Source: Tubiluchus corallicola | Lineage: Eukaryota; Priapulida; Priapulimorpha; Priapulimorphida; Tubiluchidae | Direction: 5' to 3' | Length of the DNA: 62,097 bases | NCBI GenBank assembly: GCA_030141605.1 | Contig: JAQGDQ010001111.1 | Coordinates: 1-62,097, forward strand | Shown here: positions 57,148-62,097 of the stretch, one piece after another | Layout: the number at the start of each line of letters is the position of its first letter | Position numbering within the stretch: position 1 is the stretch's first letter | Made by a program: the position numbers and the translations under genes | Notes under the pieces: generated by a model | The model's input: the letters and a program-made list of their open reading frames with translations, nothing else | Told to the model about the DNA's origin: nothing | Database searches by the model: none

Positions 57148-60100
57148 TTGCGAACCAGTAAATTTTTTTTAAAGAGCCATTCCCCATCAATACCAGTGAC
57201 AAGATACCTGCTGCATGCCTGGGATTTATCGCGATCTGAGTAAAGGTAGACTAAGTCTCCTATATTGATAACAGGGTGATTAGGATTTCGTCTACTGGGA
57301 CATTTAGAGGATTCGCTGTGTGAGTGATTGGCCTGACACTGCGTGTGTTGGGATATGATAGTATCTCTGTCAGAAATGGGTAACTGGTCATGAGAGAACT
57401 GGTCGCGCTGCGTCCACAACTCCAGGGAGGACAAGCCGCCATGGCGGATGCGAGAATTTAGGCGAGAGAGAGCCATAGACAAACCTAAACGGGATACGGG
57501 TCCGCCTCCAGGTTCGTGGCGCAAAAGTTCTTCCAATTCTTGGATCGCACGCTCTGCAACTGGGTTCTTATTTGGATTTTTGATACGTCCAATTTCCAGA
57601 GAAAGACCAAGTTGCAGAAGAGTGCTGTCATTGGAAAGAGCACGAAAGCCAGGAGCAGGATCCTCTCTGACTACTGCAGGATGGCCGTCTGGAGGGTGAA
57701 GATCTAAGCAAAGGCAAGCAAGAGCTTCACGAAAGGTGTCGCTTCTTTCATCTGGCACGATGCATGCATTTGTATAAGAAGTGGATGTTTCTCGCACTAC
57801 TAGGATAAGTTGGCGATGACGTTTAAGAATGTCCGCAGCAAAGGACAGACCAACGGCATTAGGAGGAGAATCAGATGACTGGCTAATAAGACTTTGGGGA
57901 AACTTTTTCAGAGACGAGCACATGTGGCATGAGTCAGTAACTCGATCAATGGACTTTGACATGTCTAAAGCAAAGAAGTAGCGCCTGACAATGAGCTGAA
58001 GCTGATGCTTTGTAGGGTGATTAAGCTTTATGTGAAGAGCTGTGAGAAGGCCTTCCAGAACAGAACGTGGAACCACGATGAGCTCCATGGAAGGGTGCAA
58101 TGGCTCATGACGGCGCACAACCAATAAGCCATCCTTAGCAATTGTAGCGGCATTGAGGTACCTTTTAACATCTTTGATGTTAGTGCATTTCTTTGACGGA
58201 CGCGTTCCTTGCCGAAGGTGGGCATGAGCACGACGCAAATCTGGACAGCCAGACTGGATGTCCCTCCATGCTGATCTGGTGGTAAAGGGCAATGGAGCAG
58301 TACAATTGATGATGTCCTGAACTGAGGCGGAACGGACAACAGAATCTTCGGTCTGTATGATAAATGAGCAGATCTGACAATGTGGTTCGTTGCACTCAGG
58401 TGCATTTCTACTTGCAAAATCCGAAGGAATATTGGCATTTCCTGAGAGGTGCCGGACAGTTACCTGGTAGCGGCTTACGGTGGATAAAAATGACGTGACA
58501 CGAGGACTGGCGGAAAATTCGCCTCTACAAAGCTTTTCTATAGCTTGAACACATTGTTTGCTGTCCGTTAGTATGCAGGGGTGAGAAGTCAACTGTATAA
58601 TAAAGGGACTAAAATGTTTGACAGCAGCAGCAATGCACAAGGCTTCTACCTCACAAGGTAACCATGTAACCTGATGTTTGCGTAACTTGGCACTGAAAAA
58701 TCCGGCAAGGAATAATTTTGAATTGCGGGTAACATACAAAGTAGCACCGATACCCCTTTTTGTGACAGATCCATCAGTTACTATCCACAGCTGATCTGAA
58801 GGTACTGGTAAAATTATGGATTTGTGCATAGATAGGGCTTTTTGAGCAGCGGCAAAATGGTGGTGTAATTCATCGGTCCACTGCAGCTTGTCACGTGACT
58901 GCAGTCCAGCGATGGCATCCTCTAAAGGGGCCAACACAAGGGAACAGCCAGGTAAGACACGTCCAAGTACTTTATGTGCACCAATAAATGATCGAAGACC
59001 ATGGACTGTATCTGGTGCAGGGCATGTTGATAAGGTGGCTATGCGGTGAGGGCTAGCAGCAATGTGGCCTTGTGTCCAGATCCATCCTAGTATGGTGGTT
59101 GACTTTGGACAGATGATAGTCTTTGTGGGAGATAAGTGGATGTTAGACTTGTGAAGAGCATCAAGAACCCGATGCCAATTGTCCAAGAGTTCTTCAGGGG
59201 TATCACCTCCACAATAGAGGTCATCTGCTAATTTAGAAACAAAGCCATCTTGGAGAGAGTCACCGAGGATCCGACACATTAATTCTTCTAGTGCCGTTTC
59301 GGAACCAGGCATGCCCATGGCACATCTGGTGTACACTCTGATGCCATGGAATGGAGTAGCTACCCCACAATATTTCATAGAAGAATGTTCTAATGGAATC
59401 TGATAGAAAGCATCAGTTAGGTCAGATACAATGATGTAACGCCAACGGGCGATAGTTTGTAGGATAGTGTTGGCATCAGGCATTAAAGATGGCTGGGGCT
59501 TGCTATATCTGCCAACATCTGAAAAGGCTGTTACAAGACGATGACCACCTCTGCACTTTTTTACTAAGAATGAGGGGTTTAGGTATTCGACAGTAACATT
59601 AACATCTTCAGGGCGACGGACTACACCCTGCGCTTCAAGCTCATCAAACTTTGCTTGCAGCTCTATGAGTTTATCTCGTGAGTATTGAGGTACTCTGCCC
59701 TTGCGCTGTGGGGGCTGTACGGGACCCATATTGACTTTGGATGCGAACTTGCCAGCAGCGCCATTGTACCCACTGATATTGGGGCTAAAAATGCCATCAT
59801 AGTTTTGTAGTAGCTTCTTGAAGTTGGCACGAGATTGAGGCCTTAGGATGTTATCTGGGTCAACGGTGACGGCATCTGAGTAACGAACAGGTGGGTTCTG
59901 CTTGGCATTATGCATTTGAGCCTGGGGTAGGTTTTGGGAATCCTGGCTATTAGTAATAAGTTTGGAACTAGTTACCGAATAGGTCTTGCAAATGTGTGCG
60001 CATTTGGGTATTGTGAGTGGATCAGAAGAAATATTCGGAATGCGTATTTTTCCTGCTACAGCTTCAATTATGTCAGGTTGAGGCCAAAGTGAGGGGGCTT

Positions 60101-61616
60101 TGGCATAGTCGGTATGAGGCTCTATGGCTAAAGGGCTGTCAGGGTCCACAGAAGAGGGTACTGATAGCTCTAAGTACTCGCCAGGCCAAATCATAGTAGG
60201 AGTTGAGGGTGCACGCAGAACATGGGCATAGCAAATACTGCTTTTGGAGGTGTTGGCAGGGGGAATATCATATTTAGCAGTGTCTGAGCCTTTTATGCAA
60301 ACTTCTTTCCGAGCGGGACGAACTGAGATATCGTTAACTATGAGGAAAGGAGTTCCAGCCAAGATATCAACATCCAAATTACGCACTACTAGGGCTTCTA
60401 AACAGAGATTGTGAGCATTTCGGGTAACAGTTATGCGTGTTTCACCTATGATGTCCAATGGGGTAACCCCATCAGCTTGCAAAGCGGACTGAGTAGTTTG
60501 CTGAATGGGAACACCAATTAGATGGGCAATAGCTTCCTTGATCATGCTGGTTTCAGCACCCGTGTCTAGGGTTATGTAGATTGGATGATGTTTGTAGAAA
60601 ACTTTCAAATAAGGAGATTGTTTTGTGCTGACTCGATGTGCAGTAGACACACAACGGAGATTATGGGAAGCACACTCATCATCGTCATCGGCGTCAGGCT
60701 CTGTTGTGTCAATGTTATGACAACTATCTGCACACTCTTGACTGTAGTCTTCCTCAAAGCTGATGGTCTGACGGGCTCTGGCGAAATATTCCTTATCTTC
60801 CTCTGGTAGGTACTGGCATGTACTGAGAAAATGTTGAAATCTAGCACGACCCGCTTGTTTGCATAACGGGCAAATTTTTGTTGAACGACGCGGTTGCTTT
60901 TTCCGAACCAACGGCTGTTTGCGTTTGGAATAATCTGGAAATTGTTGGAAGGCTGTGCGTAACACTTTAGCATCGGCTGATGCCTGAAGTTCCTCTAGTA
61001 AAGAATCTAGTGCCAATGAAATTTCTGGCTTCAGTGAGGCAAGTGTTTTTGATCTTAGCTCTGTACCATACTTTTGCTTGACTAAGCTGGGTAGCCCAGG
61101 ATGTAAAAGTCGAAGCCAAGTCAGAATGATTAGGTTCTCTAAGGTGGGTGTAATTTCCTCATCACTAGTTTGATTCTCACCGTGGTGTTGTATACCACCT
61201 GCAGCGCGTAAGAGGTTATCCTCAATGAAATTATTTAAACGCTGGAAAAGATCTTCTGGACGTTCGTCTGGCTGCATACGAATATTATTAAAATCCAAAA
61301 AATGACCACCTGTTGTTTGGAATCCGAAATGCTGTCTAATTGTTTGCCATATACTAGTCAATGATGTTGAGTTTTTGACAATGGAATTTCTGGAAATAAT
61401 CGGACAATAGTTGGCAATCTGTCCCAGCATTAAATCTAGATGAGTGGTCTTTTGTGCGGCTGTGCGGCAGCTTGCAATGGGAACATTTTCATCATCATCT
61501 TGCAGACCTCGTAAAGGTGCTGCATTTGTTTTCTTATGCCAGGTCGCACCTTCAACTAAAAAATCTGCAAAATTCTGATCTAGCGATAGAGTGTATTGCA
61601 AATTTTGGCGCCATGC
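57123..61616 (-). CDS. Gag-pol polyprotein of the LTR retrotransposon
   Basis: An open frame of about 1490 codons follows an in-frame TAA at 61617-61619. Counting from a TTG at 61601, gag comes first, with a zinc-finger-like C-x2-C-x9-H-x4-C near residue 242. An aspartic protease follows with DTGAETS near 345. The reverse transcriptase has SDLTDAFYQIPL near 725 and the catalytic box LADD near 793, instead of the usual YxDD. RNase H shows D (VTDGS), E (EVEAL) and D (LTDSKQ). The integrase has an HHCC finger (HIKLNH.. and CHMC), then D (FAADI), D (VREDP) and E (NPVAERA), the last two separated by 35 residues. No ATG opens the frame after the stop; the natural start is probably the ATG at 61680-61682, 21 codons before it. 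This copy is thus interrupted near its N-terminus and shifted near its C-terminus. Confidence 0.85.
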   Translation of the reverse strand, partial: AWRQNLQYTLSLDQNFADFLVEGATWHKKTNAAPLRGLQDDDENVPIASCRTAAQKTTHLDLMLGQIANYCPIISRNSIVKNSTSLTSIWQTIRQHFGFQTTGGHFLDFNNIRMQPDERPEDLFQRLNNFIEDNLLRAAGGIQHHGENQTSDEEITPTLENLIILTWLRLLHPGLPSLVKQKYGTELRSKTLASLKPEISLALDSLLEELQASADAKVLRTAFQQFPDYSKRKQPLVRKKQPRRSTKICPLCKQAGRARFQHFLSTCQYLPEEDKEYFARARQTISFEEDYSQECADSCHNIDTTEPDADDDDECASHNLRCVSTAHRVSTKQSPYLKVFYKHHPIYITLDTGAETSMIKEAIAHLIGVPIQQTTQSALQADGVTPLDIIGETRITVTRNAHNLCLEALVVRNLDVDILAGTPFLIVNDISVRPARKEVCIKGSDTAKYDIPPANTSKSSICYAHVLRAPSTPTMIWPGEYLELSVPSSVDPDSPLAIEPHTDYAKAPSLWPQPDIIEAVAGKIRIPNISSDPLTIPKCAHICKTYSVTSSKLITNSQDSQNLPQAQMHNAKQNPPVRYSDAVTVDPDNILRPQSRANFKKLLQNYDGIFSPNISGYNGAAGKFASKVNMGPVQPPQRKGRVPQYSRDKLIELQAKFDELEAQGVVRRPEDVNVTVEYLNPSFLVKKCRGGHRLVTAFSDVGRYSKPQPSLMPDANTILQTIARWRYIIVSDLTDAFYQIPLEHSSMKYCGVATPFHGIRVYTRCAMGMPGSETALEELMCRILGDSLQDGFVSKLADDLYCGGDTPEELLDNWHRVLDALHKSNIHLSPTKTIICPKSTTILGWIWTQGHIAASPHRIATLSTCPAPDTVHGLRSFIGAHKVLGRVLPGCSLVLAPLEDAIAGLQSRDKLQWTDELHHHFAAAQKALSMHKSIILPVPSDQLWIVTDGSVTKRGIGATLYVTRNSKLFLAGFFSAKLRKHQVTWLPCEVEALCIAAAVKHFSPFIIQLTSHPCILTDSKQCVQAIEKLCRGEFSASPRVTSFLSTVSRYQVTVRHLSGNANIPSDFASRNAPECNEPHCQICSFIIQTEDSVVRSASVQDIINCTAPLPFTTRSAWRDIQSGCPDLRRAHAHLRQGTRPSKKCTNIKDVKRYLNAATIAKDGLLVVRRHEPLHPSMELIVVPRSVLEGLLTALHIKLNHPTKHQLQLIVRRYFFALDMSKSIDRVTDSCHMCSSLKKFPQSLISQSSDSPPNAVGLSFAADILKRHRQLILVVRETSTSYTNACIVPDERSDTFREALACLCLDLHPPDGHPAVVREDPAPGFRALSNDSTLLQLGLSLEIGRIKNPNKNPVAERAIQELEELLRHEPGGGPVSRLGLSMALSRLNSRIRHGGLSSLELWTQRDQFSHDQLPISDRDTIISQHTQCQANHSHSESSKCPSRRNPNHPVINIGDLVYLYSDRDKSQACSRYLVTGIDGEWLFKKNLLVRNCVPHLIK

Positions 61617-61682
61617 TTAAAATGATGTAATTGTCTCTTGCTTTGTCAGACACCACTGTTTTGGAGCACGAGTAGTGGCCAT
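61617..61682 (-). pseudogene. Interrupted N-terminal end of gag
   Basis: An ATG (A at 61682) opens a frame of 21 codons that ends at TAA 61617-61619, in phase with the long gag-pol frame. Its sequence resembles the beginning of gag in related elements. The stop is therefore most simply a nonsense change within gag. Confidence 0.6.
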
Positions 61683-61902
61683 ATCCTAACACAAATTGGG
61701 GGTGTTTATTAATCAGTCACGTGGGTGATTATTAGTGCTAGTTCGTTCGAAAATTGCGCTGATAAATTTGAATTCTTACGTCTTTACAGCTATGGAATAA
61801 GCTGACTGGTTTTGGTTAGATTTAGACGGATGCATGTACACTCTCGACAAACCAATTATAAGGTCCACTGGCTTTTCTGAGTACGTAGTTCGTAGTCACA
61901 CC

Positions 61903-61913
61903 GGCAGCCACCA
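61903..61913 (-). other. Candidate primer-binding site
   Basis: On the element strand TGGTGGCTGCC starts one base inside the 5' LTR. TGG at this place is what a tRNA 3'-CCA would pair with. I could not match the remaining bases to a specific tRNA. Confidence 0.5.
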
Positions 61914-61914
61914 C

Positions 61915-62097
61915 GCCATTAATTAAAGAATGTACCAGCTTTGTCTCAAACACCAAGACGACAAGAATAAATTTAACAACTTTATTATAACTCGCAAAGC
62001 AACGAGGTTGTAACTAGAAAGATGAGCGCAACCAGAAAACAAAGAAGTTGAAAACAAAAGGGCAACATTGCAAAAGGGATAAAGTTGATAATACTAA
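61915..62097 (-). repeat. 5' LTR of the retrotransposon (truncated by window end)
   Basis: It matches 56181-56363 with two differences. About ten more bases would complete it if it has the same length as the left LTR. Confidence 0.85.

Larger units (their letters stand above)
56179..62097 (-). mobile_element. LTR retrotransposon, Ty3/gypsy-like, nearly full length
   Basis: The element is on the minus strand: 5' LTR at the right (cut by the window end), primer-binding site, one long gag-pol frame, polypurine tract and 3' LTR at the left. Domain order is gag, protease, reverse transcriptase, RNase H, integrase, the order of Ty3/gypsy and BEL elements. Motif style (RT box LADD, gag finger C-x2-C-x9-H-x4-C) suits a divergent gypsy-like clade I associate with aquatic invertebrates. 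No envelope gene is seen. The LTRs differ at 2 of about 183 positions, so insertion is recent. The visible lesions are an early stop and one frame change. Confidence 0.9.

Noticed and set aside
57448-60809. Several frames antisense to gag-pol
   Set aside because: Shadows of the long coding frame on the opposite strand.
1-62097. CRISPR arrays, operons, bacterial insertion sequences or prophage
   Set aside because: Gene structure and repeats are eukaryotic throughout; the only regular short repeats are microsatellites.

Overview
The window is animal (metazoan) nuclear DNA. It is AT-rich, its genes are split by short GT-AG introns, and it carries LINE, SINE-like, MITE-like and LTR-retrotransposon sequence plus many microsatellites. 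Nothing bacterial is visible. I cannot name the species; the type of LTR retrotransposon and the other repeat families suggest an aquatic invertebrate.

Layout from left to right. Positions 1-5407 hold part of a UFM1 gene (ubiquitin-like modifier) on the minus strand. It is folded into a large inverted duplication: two arms of about 1.66 kb flank a spacer that contains UFM1 exon 4 and a LINE fragment. The left arm carries antisense copies of exons 2 and 3. Positions 5.4-9.0 kb hold a local direct repeat, a MITE-like element and a LINE fragment. From 9049 to beyond 55441 there is a tandem cluster of six SLC16-like (monocarboxylate-transporter-type) genes, called A to F here, all on the minus strand. 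One intronless beta-1,3-galactosyltransferase-like gene (16969-18075) sits between A and B. All six transporters follow one template: a first exon of about 200 nt, a 144-nt second exon, a large third exon and a short last exon. All visible introns are in phase 1, and the exon lengths of A to E sum to clean frames of 535, 496, 514, 475 and 463 aa. The first exon of F is missing because the window ends inside a 5.9-kb LTR retrotransposon (56179 to past 62097, minus strand) that lies upstream of F exon 2.

The paralogs have diverged at informative places. A-D have Glu and E-F have Asp at the TM8 acidic position. E has Arg where the others have Lys in TM1. B has degenerate versions of both family motifs. 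Five of six proteins end in a PDZ-ligand-like tripeptide, while C ends in a His-rich tail with an acidic dileucine motif. This looks like a locally expanded transporter family that has diversified in substrate handling and membrane sorting.

The retrotransposon is young: the LTRs differ at 2 of about 183 comparable positions. It encodes a single gag-pol frame with an LADD reverse-transcriptase box and a D,D35E integrase. This copy has an early in-frame stop and a -1 frame change at an A8 run near the end of pol. All exon boundaries were read by eye from splice sites and phase; no alignment or database search was run.
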